Assembly: GCA_004835665.1 (NCBI GenBank)
Contig: RBKR01000010.1
Location: 1,054,001 to 1,118,000, forward strand
Source of the DNA: Phoma sp. XZ068
Taxonomy: Eukaryota > Ascomycota > Dothideomycetes > Pleosporales > Didymellaceae
Length of the DNA stretch: 64,000 nt
Direction of reading: 5' to 3'
The translations under genes were made by a program, and so were the position numbers. Each line of letters begins with the position of its first letter. The first letter of the stretch is position 1. A model generated the notes under the pieces. The model had not been told where the DNA came from. It searched no databases and saw only the letters and a program-made list of their open reading frames with translations. Below, one piece after another: positions 10,562 through 21,105 of this stretch.

Positions 10562-11458
10562 ACAAGAAGTTCGGCAATATAGACAATTTACGTACGGCCC
10601 CCCTTCACACCTACCTGCTTCCAACACAAATACAAAACCGTAATCTATCTGACGCTAATGGTGATCTGGCTAGCGCGGGGGACAAATCTCAACGGGGGGA
10701 CAAATCTCAAAAATGTACTTTGTTGGATAGTTTCCCAGGGCGAATCCAGAAAGTCCGATAAACGCTAAACCATTTGCGACAGCCTGCAGGCTGATCAAGT
10801 TCTACCGTTAGCCTGCCCACTATGTCGCCGACCATCATTCACTCGCTTATCTACGCCTTCTTAGCCGCAAGCCCAGCAGAAAAGTTGCCAATTATAAAAA
10901 CCGAATAGACGCCACGGCTACAAAGATTGCAAAAAAAGGTAATGCGCTGGACAGCGGAAACACCAAACCAATACTCAGGACATGCATGAGCTCCACTATC
11001 AGCAACGCCAAACCACGCATTATCCTGCATTCAGTCAAAGGAGCGCTCGACCCAAATGGCTAGTGGTCTGTGCTTGGATGAAGCGACAAACCCTTTCACG
11101 CGACCAATCAGCTGAGCTTTACGGGCCGCGCCTTCCCAAGGTCTCTGTACCGTGTCCGTGCACTCAATGCGTGCCGTCAGTCAACGCGCGCGATCACCAC
11201 ATCATGGGTATCGCCGGAAATGAGGCTGTAGAGCCACACACAATAGATATTATCGCGCGAGATTTCCAATCGGAGTACTCTACAAGCTTGTGCGACAAAC
11301 TGTCTCACTCAAAAATTTGCGTAGAGCAATTTTGCGGCCGCGGCTGTTGTACACAGCTGGGGAAGTTGGGCGTTCTATGGCAGTACTAGGGAAGCTTTAA
11401 TGATAATGAAGACCTGTAGCTGGGGTCGTAGCGCTTACTGCGCCACGAAATCCGGAGG
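10562..11458. other. No gene recognised; short direct repeat
   Basis: GGGGGACAAATCTCAA occurs twice (10677-10692 and 10695-10710, 18-bp period) just downstream of the MULE gene and could mark its 3' end. A 135-codon frame at 10982-11389 has no recognisable motif. Confidence 0.5.
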
Positions 11459-12412
11459 CTACCAGTACCGTACGAAGAGCTGGTCGCGAACATCCTCAAG
11501 TACATCGTCGTGGCTGTTCAAGACGTGGCCCTGCTGCACGTGCTCGATCAATGTCTTCAGATGGTGAGTGCGTAGCTTGTAGTGCTTCTTGCCGAAAGGA
11601 TCGCGCCAGCAGTGAGGGCCCAGGTCGCATGGCGGGCCAGGGCACCACATCAAGGCGTACACGTCGCGCCAGACGGAAGAGCCTGCACCCGTCTCCTGCT
11701 CTGCGTCGAGCTGGCTTGCACGATCGGCGAGCATTCTTTGCGTCGCGGATGAGCCTCTTTTGTGTCCACGAGTTGAGTTGGCCGATGTTGCAGCAGCCGA
11801 CTCTATATAGTTGAAAGAGAGGTCTACCCTCAACTTCTTACCAGAACGGAAGAGTTCGGCCCATCGAAGTAGCTGCCTCTCGACTACGGGCCAGTCAATG
11901 TGCATGTCATCAAACCGTTTGGTCAAGTCACGTTCAGTGCGATCATTCACGGATGTGACAACACTAGCGTCATCGTATTCCACTTGCCTGCCCGGCGGCA
12001 GCCTCCTAGCCAGGAGCTTCTCTACTTTGGGCTGCAGGTACATGCGCCAGTACACAGCAGGTGCCAGAACGACGTCCTGTTCTGTATCCTTCGAGACGAC
12101 TTTGTTATTGACGGCCACCTTCCATTCGATCGAGTAGCGGAGACGGCTCGGTGTGTCTTCGTCATAGCTATTGTACTCGTCTCACTCCGCCAGCGGAAGG
12201 AAGCTGAGCCTCGACGGATCCGGCGTCGTCACTGCACAGCTAGCTTCCACGTGGCGGTAGCGTGTCGACCTGCGTGTCGTTGTAGCACAAGAGAGCGATG
12301 GCGATCCAAAGGCTGGCGTATCATATGCTTGTGTCGATTGCGCATCGCTAAGTGTGTCGTATTGCTGCATTGGATCGAAAGGAAGGTCCTCGTCGCGAAA
12401 ACAAGAGCCCAT
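11459..12412 (-). pseudogene. Fungal family of unknown function (Cys/His motif), one in-frame TGA
   Basis: Two minus-strand frames are the same frame split by one TGA at 12182-12184: an N-terminal Ser/Thr-rich part (12412-12185) and a 219-aa part (12118-11459), with open codons between them (EYNSYDEDTPSRLRYSIEW). The C-terminus has a conserved-looking block, CPGPPCDLGPHCWRDPFGKK followed by HYKLRTHHLKTLIEHV, with cysteine and histidine spacing suggesting metal binding. I recognise it only as a hypothetical protein type seen in fungal repeat-rich regions. The nonsense codon makes this copy a probable pseudogene, unless translation starts at 12118. Confidence 0.5.
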
Positions 12413-13280
12413 CGCCGTTTACCGACCGAGTGGCTTGAGAACGTGCGTATAGGCGTACGGCTCGACCAATGAAGCTACGCAAAGAGGCCATGCATTCAAA
12501 GTACGTATACAGGCACGTCTGGCTACGCTCGAACGCGCTGCAGCAGTGAACGATGAGGTGCTGCACTGCGAGAGCCACGCGAGGGAGAGTGTTAAGGAAC
12601 CTCATGGAAACCGTTTGTCTTCTACTAGCCCCTTACGTTCACACCCACCAATTACTGAAGGGGGGACCCAGAACGCTTGCGTGAGACGGCGATCGCATCC
12701 ACAATATGTTATTCGGCAGCATGAGAAGGTAAGAGGCGTTGAGTCGACTTGGATTGTGACGAAGACCTAAAAAGGGTATCCTTTATATCACTACGATTTG
12801 TTCTTTTAGTAACCACTTGTCCTTCGGTTTAGTTTATTCAGCAATTTGACTTGCGTAAGAAAGTTTTCATTGGGATATAGCTCTTTCTTTCTATAGAAGG
12901 CCATTTGGAACGATGCACTAGGATGAGGTAGAAACATGTTTCAAGTATGAGCACGTTTGCAGTAGAAACATGCTTCAAGCAAGACTATGTTTGCATCACA
13001 ACCATGCCACTTCAAAACGCCACCTTTCTTATAGTAACCAATCACTAATGGTGGACAGAGTCTGATAGGCGAAAGCTTCGTTTGCAGTGTTAACAAGGAA
13101 CCGATTGTGTTCATTTCGCTTAGGCTGGGATATCTAAAAAGAATGTCTATCGGCTCGTCTAAGCAATTCTTTCATACTCCCTAGGTTTCAACATAGTTTG
13201 ATGGCTTTCTTAGCTGGCCCCTTACTGGGACTTCGCACTAAAGCTGTTAGGCATCCCAAAGCTTAATAAAAGAAAATAAC
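12413..13280. other. No gene; 34-bp tandem duplication
   Basis: GTAGAAACATG... units at 12928-12961 and 12962-12995 are a diverged tandem pair, both ending in GTTTGCA. The rest is presumably the 5' flank of the membrane-protein gene that starts at 13281. Confidence 0.5.
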
Positions 13281-15043
13281 ATGGCCGATATAGACTCAAG
13301 ACGCAGCCCGGCCCCAGGCCACATACCTGTCACTGGAAATGCGATCTCAGAAGGACTATCGATGATCACTATTTTTGTCCTCGCGGTGTGCCTAAGTAGG
13401 AATGCCATGCTATACTGCAGCTCCTTTCGCTAATTACCTGCATAGCCCGACGACTACAATGCGTAGGATCCTAGAGGGCTTGGAAGAATCTTCCACTTGC
13501 CAGATGGCGTAAACCTGCACCATTAGATGAGTTCAAGGAAATGACACTAACTCATTCCAGTTATCCTAGCTATTTACATAGACTCCACCGTGTTCGCCTT
13601 CCTTTCTGCCGTTATATCTAGAGGCATTGGTATAAACGGCTCTACCCAGATTTGTGAATCGGCGATCTTGCTCTGTTAGTTTTACGCTTGGTTTCCAATT
13701 ATGCGCAACTCCTAATTAATATATACCACAGGTTTAATCTGTTATATGAGTACTAAAGTTATAATCTACTACTTTCTAGTGGAAAGGGCCGTTAGTGCAT
13801 ACACCCCTTAAACGTCGCTATGTATTAACTTTAACCAGTATATTATTCGTGGAAGTCCCTCGCCACGAATAAAGGATGTGTTTTATCTCTTTAACGGTTT
13901 TATAATGATAAGTACGTACAGGTACTTCAGATCTATTTCTAGTGTGCTGAATGTCTACATTGTAGTCCCTTACATCGTCGTAATTGCCATAAACTTTATA
14001 TTGTAAGTGGTTCTACTCTAATCTATTTCTTAGTTAGCTGATTATCGTGTGACGCACAGCCGCATAGCTTATATTAACGAGCACGGCGTCTGCATCGTGG
14101 GCATGAAGAGGATCGCCATGCTTCCTTTCATTATTTTTGACATTGTCCTAAACATCTACCTAACTCTCCTCTTCCTCGTCCCCCTTACCCGTAAGCCCTC
14201 TTCCCTCCCGTGCCACCATCAACTTACTCACACAGCCGTAGGGCTTTACGCCTACCAGAACAGGACCTGGATCCATATTCTAGCACGCCGCACCTTCTTT
14301 GGCAGCTGCGCAACCCTCACTTCCAGCATTGTCAACCTCACTATCCTTATGGTCCTCAAGGGCGAGCCTGGCTGGATCTGTCTCATGTGCTGCAACGCAG
14401 ATAGTGAGTTCCCTTCACCCTCATTGCCCCGGTCCACCTTTCCCACTCCATCACCTTTATCTTCCCTTAGCACCCAGCTCAGTAGCCCAGCCGAGTAACC
14501 ACCCATACAGTCCTCTTCTCCGTCCTCGTCCTCCACTGGATCTCCTCCCCAGACCGACGCCCCAGCCCAAACGATGTCTGTATCGCCCCTCGCACCAACC
14601 ACCCGTTTCCCTCTCCTGGCTTCGGGCGCGCGGGCAACAACGATCTCCCGTTCGACGGCACGGCCGGAGGTAGTATGCCGCCGTCCCTAGGCTCGTCGTT
14701 CGAGCTACAGAGACCCCGGTATTCGAGCGTCCATTTGTGCGACCGAGAGCTGAGTGCTGGGACAGTGCCGAGGTCAGAGATGAGGCCCGAGCAGCCGATA
14801 CAGAGAGTGCGAGGACAGAACAAGATTGAGAGACTGCATCGGCCGAACTCATTACGCCAGAGCAAGCTACATGAGGAAGAGACGCATCTCCATTTACCCT
14901 GCGTCACGACGACTATTTCAGCTTCAACGTCGTGTAATGGGATAGACGCGGAGACAGAAGGCCCCCATTTGGGTTTGAACACCATTGCGGTGAGGACAGA
15001 ACAGATACGTTGCGTGGAAGAAAACATCGCGAGTGCAAGTTAG
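13281..15043 (+). CDS. Multi-pass (about seven TM) membrane protein, seven exons, intact
   Basis: Exons 13281-13395, 13561-13674, 13732-13790, 13839-14002, 14060-14190, 14242-14403 and 14511-15043 join to 1278 nt, a 425-aa product with every phase matching. Introns have GT..AG ends, several with CTAAC or CTAAT branch sites. About seven hydrophobic segments can be seen, among them MITIFVLAVCLIILAIYI, ICESAILLCLICYM, VYIVVPYIVVIAINFIF, IVLNIYLTLLFLVPL and ILFSVLVLHWI. Conserved-looking loops include EHGVCIVGMKRIAML and LKGEPGWICLMCCNAD. The C-terminal ~150 residues are polar and probably cytosolic. It resembles a family of fungal GPCR-like membrane proteins without a known ligand; I give no function. 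Exon 1-2 joining is the least certain (165-bp intron). Confidence 0.75.
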
Positions 15044-15564
15044 CGAAGGAGAGTCGCTAGGTATGAGACTGTAAGGGACCGGGACCGTTAAATTTGGTAA
15101 CGTTACTCGATTTATTCAGAGCTTGCACCTCACCTTCTAAGGTAGCATTCTCCTCCACATAGCCCTCGTCCGACAAGACGCCGTTTTCCTTGCGCCGAGC
15201 CTCCCTAGTCAGCATTGTTTATTGCTATTCTTCCGCCGCCACGGGCGATGGTTCATATTCGTATACGTAGGCTAGAGCGATCGTTCCTATTGGGATGGAC
15301 TGCGGACTTGTTTTCGAGACGGTTGGGGTGGGCCGAGCGAGGTTGGCTGGCTGGTCGGCGAAGCACCCGGGAATAACAGCAGAGTTGAACGTTTGGGGTT
15401 TCGCGGAGTTTGCACCCTAGAAGACTACGAGCCCACCAAGGGTCTTTCCTAAGCGTACGCAAATAGCCGAAGCGAGTTCCTTGGAGCCGTCCATCGCTAC
15501 CATTATATGCCACGCCCCACGGCTCCTTTCGATCCCAGCAAGCCACTTCGCGTTACCCATAACC

Positions 15565-15688
15565 TGTCAATATGGGCGATGAAGGCAGTAGTCATGTGAC
15601 CTTGTCTACATGACTAATTAGCGTCATTACTTAGTCTCAGGCCCAGCTTGATTAATGAGATAACCCTTACATCCCCAAAGTTTTGACA
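15565..15688. mobile_element. MITE-like element, copy 1 (TGTCAA...TTGACA)
   Basis: A 124-bp sequence bounded by TGTCAA and TTGACA, with an internal GTCATGT/ACATGAC inverted pair. It is nearly identical to 58855-58979 and to a truncated copy at 28669-28761. No coding capacity. Flanks here do not show a clear target duplication. Confidence 0.8.
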
Positions 15689-16845
15689 AGAGGTTGCAGC
15701 TAGCTGTCACAGTGAGGTATGGTTCAACGAGCTTGGCGGGCTGGGGGTGCAAGGGCCGACGAGTGCGGCTAAGTTTCTCGAAGAGGTGCTACAAGAACTG
15801 TGGAAGCCGCAGATGATTGCATTCGTCACGCACCAGTTCCACCGCGGGTTGAACAAGGGCAGTCGAAGCCACACAGCGAGCGACGGCCAGGGGACGTTGC
15901 AGTTGTTAGAAGACCAGCGAGAACGAGTGAAGCTATGGGCACAGAGTGAAAACCCCTTCTCGTGCGAGTGCGTTGGTTCCATGTTTTATGATTTGTTGTC
16001 AAGCTGCTGACAGGGCGTAGAGAATACGAGTCGATCTTTCCGGTCTTCTTGTCGCAAGAGACTATCCCACACTCTGCTGTGTCGCGCAGGACGCGACGCG
16101 ACTTCGCACGGGACCTGTACAATAACTGCATGCAAAGCGACCGGTCGGCAGGTAGATCGTTCTGCTCACAGAACGCGACTTGGTTCTCTGTGCTCCGCGC
16201 TGCTGTGCGACACACTGCGGTGAAGGCGATGAGTAAGGATCATTGGATCGGCGAGACCACTGTGGCTATGCTTGCATGCCAAATCGAGTATCTGCCAGGC
16301 TCGTATCAGTCGAGACTCAGCTACCGCAGAGTCAGTCGGCTGGTCGGCTCAGCTCCGTCCGCGTCAGCAATGGCGTCGAGACCCGGCAGCCTCAAGCGGG
16401 CAGCGATCGAGGCGGAACACCGAACCAAGCGGTCGCTGCTCAGAAAGAGCGTGGTTGGCTTTGACTGCGCGATACCATTCGATGCAATACCGCAGCTCGT
16501 GGAGGACGGATTTCGGCAACAAGAAAAGGTGTTCAAGACAGGCAACCAGGGTATACTAGAGCACTACCAGACAGCGCGGCAGTGTCTTGCAGAATGCTTA
16601 GGTGACCCGGTCTGTGATGTTATGCTTATGCTAGTGTTGACAATGGCGTCCTCATCAGTAACACCTACTGTACTGCCTAAAGCTCGGGAGTTTAGCGTAG
16701 GACCGAAGAAGGACAGCTCCATGTTTGCAGCGAACTTGGTAACAAGAATGTTTTGGTTCTTCCGACCCGAGTGTTTTCCATGGGATTCAGATGGTGGCGT
16801 CGTGCTTCGGGTATCTGAGATGACGAAGAAGATCGGTAAGGGTTC
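15689..16845 (+). pseudogene. Unknown fungal gene fragment between MITE and LINE
   Basis: Open reading starts directly after the MITE. One frame reads WFNELGGL, SAAKFLEEVLQELWKPQM and LLEDQRERVKLWAQSENPF (to about 15975); a second reads REYESIFPVFLSQETIP through LVTRMFWFFRPECFPW to SEMTKKI (16020-16845). A short intron near 15976-16013 (ending gctgctgacag) would join them. After about 16845 the sequence is the reverse strand of LINE-1, so the 3' end is lost. I do not recognise the protein. It is mostly soluble and rich in charged residues, and both ends are cut by mobile DNA. Confidence 0.45.
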
Positions 16846-16859
16846 CTTGAAGAGACAAT

Positions 16860-17542
16860 ATCATCTTCGTAACAAAGCAGAGTAGCATCAACAGCAGACT
16901 GGGCAAACGGGATGTTGGAGAAGGTAAGGTCAAGGACATGGCCAGCGCAGTGTGTTGGCTGCCCTGGCACACCAATGTAGTCCATAGAGGCGTTAGCAGC
17001 CCATCTAGCTAGCTCCACACCCCGTCTAGATGTAGTGACAGTAGGCTCAAAGGATTCGTGTCTGGCGTTAAAGTCGCCCCCTACAAGGCAGAGTTGAGGG
17101 GGTATAAGATTGTGACGTATTGGATGACGGGTGGGGTGTGTGGCTGTCTGTAGCAGTTGAGTATTGCAACTCCATTCACTACAGCCCATAGCATGTCTGG
17201 GTGGTTGAGGCTCTCTCTAGCCTGGTATCGTAGATGGCGTCCTTTGCGGATGTAGGTCATCACCCTAGGGCGGGCTGAGCCTGGTGTGTTAGGGCTATCC
17301 CAGGTGCTGATAGGTGCTAGGTGTTTGAAACCAGGGTGGGTGGAGGTCCTTGAGTTGGCACATGTAAAGGGCTCTTGAACACACACAACATCTATGCCCT
17401 TCTGAAAGGCCACCTCTAGTATCGTGATGTGCCAGGGTGAGCATCTGCTAACATTGGCCCAGCATACGCGGAGTGGTTTGCTCTGCAAGCTGGGCTGTGG
17501 ATGCCTGTTACAGGCTGGGGTATTGTAAGGGTGTTCTAGCAT
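16860..17542 (-). pseudogene. LINE-1 ORF2 endonuclease (EEP) fragment, frameshifted
   Basis: The translation shows VCVQEPFTC (catalytic Glu region), then LVGGDFNARHESF (Asp/Asn) and VLDLTFSN near the end of the apurinic-like endonuclease domain. A one-base loss near 17100 splits the domain: QYVT... is in one frame and LIPPQLCLVGGDFNARH in the next. The reverse transcriptase is missing. Family role: nicking the target DNA to prime reverse transcription. This copy is dead. Confidence 0.75.
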
Positions 17543-18627
17543 GTCGACGGAGGATCGTCGCTCATGCTGGCGTCTTCCCTCTCTGAGGTGGACGGGTCAG
17601 TGTGGATGGTTGATTGTGGACGAATGCTGCCGGCAGACAGTTGTCCTACATTCAGGCTTCTCTGGCCTGTGGCGGCCCGCCTCGGTCTCTTTTCTCTGCC
17701 GGTGGAAGCGGAGGATGCATAGGAGGCAGTGGTTGTAGGAAGTGGAGCCCTGCTGTCTCCTCCTTGCCTCTGGGTGGGAGGGTGGGGAGGCAATGTCTCC
17801 GATGCCTCTCGAGGAGTAGTCTCAGGCTGAAGTGTAGCCTGCCGAAGGGTCTCTTCAACTGTCCTGTATAGGTGCTGCTGTGCTATTTTGCCTGCGCGAC
17901 GGATAGCCTTTAGTTCGGTCCTTGTAGGCTTGGTGATGTGTCCATTGGCCCGGCGAGGGGCTGCAGGGCAGTTGGCGTGGCTAGCTGGGTGAGGGCCATG
18001 ACAGTTGGCGCACACGGCTTTGTGGGGGCAATTATCCCCATACTGTCCTTGGTGTCTATCTGTGCGGTCTCCGCAGTGTACGCAGCGGGCTACCTGGGTG
18101 CATCGGGCAGCGTTACAGTAGCCCTGGCAGCCTGGGTTGTGTCGCTGTATGGTTGGGTGTTTGTGGATCTCCTTTGAAAATTGGCTAGTGCCAAAGAGCC
18201 GGAAGGAGCGGACCGGCTCCTTCCATGAGACAATCCAGGTGGTGAGGCCATTCTGGTTCGCCCCATGCCGTGAGGTCCTGCAGCTGACCGGCTGCTTGCC
18301 TGTTTGTGAGAAAACCTCTTCCTCTATTAGCTGGGTAGTAGTGGGTAGATCTGTGCCATCTAGGGTCCGGAAAGAGCTGGGTACTCCTTGTACAGCGTAG
18401 TTGATCCAGCGTTCGGGGATCCTCACCGCGTCTCCGTCTAGGGCTCTTACTAGAAGTTCCTGGTTTTCTTGAGTTAGAAGTCGGTCCCGGATGATCTGAT
18501 TTGCTGGGGTAATCGCCCAGCCTGTGTTAATTGGTGATGCAGTGGGAATGTCTTGGAGGGTAATGCCTCCTATGCTCTTGCATATTGCCTGCCTTACTGC
18601 AAAGGGTGAGGGTTGTTGCAGTCGCAT
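17536..18627 (-). CDS. LINE-1 ORF1 nucleic-acid-binding protein
   Basis: A 363-aa ORF. The central part (about residues 170-215) is Cys/His-rich with zinc-knuckle-like spacing (CQGYCNAARCTQVARCVHCG, CPHKAVCANCHG), as in ORF1 proteins of Tad/I-type LINEs that coat the element RNA. The C-terminus is Ser/Thr/Pro-rich. The frame is uninterrupted. Its stop overlaps the start of ORF2 in the string ATGCTAG at 17542-17536, suggesting coupled termination and reinitiation for ORF2. The start chosen is the first in-frame ATG after the 5' junction. Confidence 0.75.
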   Translation of the reverse strand: MRLQQPSPFAVRQAICKSIGGITLQDIPTASPINTGWAITPANQIIRDRLLTQENQELLVRALDGDAVRIPERWINYAVQGVPSSFRTLDGTDLPTTTQLIEEEVFSQTGKQPVSCRTSRHGANQNGLTTWIVSWKEPVRSFRLFGTSQFSKEIHKHPTIQRHNPGCQGYCNAARCTQVARCVHCGDRTDRHQGQYGDNCPHKAVCANCHGPHPASHANCPAAPRRANGHITKPTRTELKAIRRAGKIAQQHLYRTVEETLRQATLQPETTPREASETLPPHPPTQRQGGDSRAPLPTTTASYASSASTGREKRPRRAATGQRSLNVGQLSAGSIRPQSTIHTDPSTSEREDASMSDDPPSTC

Positions 18628-18640
18628 TGCCGGGTTATTG

Positions 18641-20336
18641 CAATAGCTGCGTGGCGCCAGGTCACAATATTGGCATGCGTCTGGAGCCCTTGCTGGAATC
18701 TTTCCTTCAAGATCTGGCTTAGATGATCACTAGTCCATGGTCGTTCCACCTCTGTGCTGTCGCTTTTTGGCCACAGCAGAGAAGTTTCCGTAGGACGAAT
18801 GTTATGTGACAGTGTTCTGATTTGATCGCAGAATGGCTGTACGAAGCAGAGGTAGTAAACTATTAACTCGCTAACTTCGGGAGGAGTATAACGATGGATG
18901 ATTTTTGTAGAGCCCGTTACGCTGTACCCTTTGTGGTAAGCAGTAACAAAACTCACAAGCCCGTTTTCAACGAGAATGTTTCTTCTGAGTCCATTGGTAG
19001 TGTTTCTCCACTGTAGAGTAAGTAGCTCGGTTCCTCGTGCCGGTTGTCCCCCAGTCATGTGAACAAGCAGCAGGAGCTGCCGCAAGAACGCTTCCCGGAA
19101 CTGCAGATATGATTCTACAGCCTTCGTTTCCCATTGGTGCTGGTTGTCAACATTAGTTAAAAAGCGCCGTGTAACGGAACTGATATTGCACACTCTGCGA
19201 AGCAACCACTTTTGGTAGTCTGGGAGCAAACTGTTTCGCTTGTCTTTCAGAAAGCTCCACCCTGCTTCTTTGATTGTCGGATCATCCCGTAATTCGCGCA
19301 GATTTATTTCAGGGACGACCCAGTCCCTAGCTTCGCCTGGCTGGATGAGAAGAAGCTGTTCCAATAGACATTGACCCAGCTCCACTTGATCGCGCATGAA
19401 CCATCGCAATGCCTGCATGTCCAGCTCCAGACTTTTGTATGATAGGCGCTGGCCATCATCTGACCAATTGATATAGCCAAGGGACGTGATCTGATCCCGA
19501 ATCTTTCGGCCAAAAGTGCGAAGTTTCAGGGCCCAGTGCATGGGTGAACGGCTGGATGATACCATGAACCGATCCTGCATTTCATCGAGAACTTCTCCAG
19601 GAAATTCTGCCTCACCCAAATCTGCTGCGACAACTGCGCGTTGCATGACGAGAAGCTGTGCTATCTTGATAAAGGCTGATAAGTGGTGGGTGAAATTCTC
19701 TGGTTCGCGAAAACCTTTGCGCTCTTCATTGATGCCCATAACGGCAAAGAAACCGACGACAACACTATCATAGATGTTGCCTTTTAAAGAGTGATCGAGC
19801 AGGGAGATGCAGAAATTCAAACATTCTCGCCGAAGCCTCCTACTGAGATCGTCTGTCTCTGGAGAAGTTGTTTTTGCCTTGCCACAAGATGAGTCGCTGG
19901 CGGTCTTCTCGTGTTGGCGCCGTCCTCTGGAATCGAGCGTGATGCGCGCAACTTGCACCATTCTGTCCATCGAAGAAATTTGCTCGTCTGTAACAGCATG
20001 ATGTAGTCGGGGCTCTTTCCCAAGGTAAACGAGGTTGTATACAAAACAGATGAGCTGTTTCCAGAGCTTGACATAGGTTTTGTAGGTCCCCTCTCTTAAC
20101 TTTACGAGAATGGGTCTGTGGTAACTGCGACCACGAATGAAGCTGTTAACACGGTGTTGGTCAAACACATTGACCTTTTCTTGTTGCACTGAGATGCGGG
20201 CTTCTTCAACCAACGATTCGAAGGTGGTAAGAACTAGGGTGCACACGAGGTCGGCGTGCCCAGGAATGGGCGGGAGCACAAGCTGTGCGGCTTTTGCCAA
20301 GTCATGACCCCGAAGAAAACCTACCCATCGAGTCAC
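18641..20336 (-). CDS. Telomere-linked RecQ helicase (TLH)-associated N-terminal region, truncated
   Basis: About 560 residues match what I know of the long N-terminal region of fungal telomere-linked helicases and DUF3505-type proteins: TRWVGFLRGHDLAKAAQL, HWALKLRTFGRKIRDQI, WSFLKDKRN, TGGQPARGTELL, FVTAYHKGYSVTGSTKIIHR and TWRHAAIAI. The last motifs look like tyrosine-recombinase boxes (R in PARGTE, H-x-x-R-like in WRHAA), but the nucleophilic tyrosine and the helicase are beyond the break, where LINE-1 begins near 18640. No in-frame ATG exists near the 5' end (the frame opens with GTG at 20336), and copia sequence abuts it. So it is a doubly truncated fragment. Its presence suggests a subtelomeric origin. 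Confidence 0.6.
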
Positions 20337-20342
20337 TTCTAG

Positions 20343-21105
20343 TCATGGCGTTGGTTGTATAGGATAACAAGTGGTCGACGAGTCATAGCAGGTTGTCGCA
20401 GCTGTTCTCTCGCTTTGGTTGAGTTTGTGCTCAAATTGATCCCACAGTCCAACTTCAGTAACCACACTGGCCACGTTTGTACACAGCGTGGTATTCTGCT
20501 TCTGCTGTGCTCCCAAGTTGTTGATCGGTAGCGTCGTTTGGTGAATTCGAAAGTACGACTGCTTTCCTCTGAAATTGAAATTTGCAGTTCCAACGGTGTA
20601 TGTCATTTTCTGGAATTCAGAAAACCATGCTTTGTCATTTGCAATGCAGACGTTTGCACCTGAGTCAACAATCCACTTGGAACTTCTTTCCACTGCGTCG
20701 TCCTTGAGCAGCATCATCGTGTGTGGGCTGAGACCATCCATGAGTCGTAGCCTTCCTGAATGTAGGGCGTCACCTGGATCGTTGTAGTCAGGGACTTTGG
20801 TTTTGTCCTTTGTGGATGACTGTTTGTCCAGGTTCGTTATCTTGTCGTTTGGCCCGGCATTTGCACATTCTGCTTCCCATTCGCTGCAGTGGACTATGGT
20901 AGTGGCCACAATTCTGCCTGGGTGCTTGGGATTATGTTGCGAGTGAGGTTTAGGGTGATCCTTGGATCCCGTGTTTTTGACGGTATTGACCTGTCCTTTG
21001 AACAGTTTCGAGGTTTCCTCGTGTTTGTTGAATTTGTTCTCCCTGAGTTTGGGGTGTGTGATCCAGCATTGTGATTTGTTGTGGGTGCCCTACTTGTTGC
21101 ATCCT
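20343..21105 (-). pseudogene. Copia-2 pol: zinc-knuckle linker and protease start
   Basis: The frame runs from the broken zinc knuckle through a basic linker to KWIVDSGANVCIANDKAWF, the aspartic-protease D-S-G active site of copia elements. Downstream, after FRG, homology fades and no integrase is seen before the TLH fragment. Stops and truncation mark it non-functional. Confidence 0.7.

Larger units (their letters stand above)
16846..18640 (-). mobile_element. LINE-1: 3'-truncated Tad-like non-LTR retrotransposon
   Basis: Minus-strand order is ORF1 (18627-17536) then ORF2 endonuclease (from 17542). No reverse transcriptase remains: the element ends near 16846 against a foreign plus-strand gene, and begins near 18640 inside a TLH-like gene. 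Boundaries come from where each protein loses sense and are good to about 20 bp. Confidence 0.75.

Noticed and set aside
10677..10710. Repeated GGGGGACAAATCTCAA as the MULE terminal inverted repeat
   Set aside because: No inverted counterpart was found upstream of 7791; left as a short direct repeat.
13396..14059. AT-rich stretch as a RIP-mutated repeat or mitochondrial insert
   Set aside because: It resolves into short exons and introns of one gene whose phases all match.
14457..15027. Minus-strand ORFs of 131 and 182 aa
   Set aside because: Antisense shadows of the last exon of the membrane-protein gene; no motifs.
17541..18400. Plus-strand ORFs opposite LINE-1 ORF1
   Set aside because: Reverse-strand shadows of the zinc-knuckle protein.
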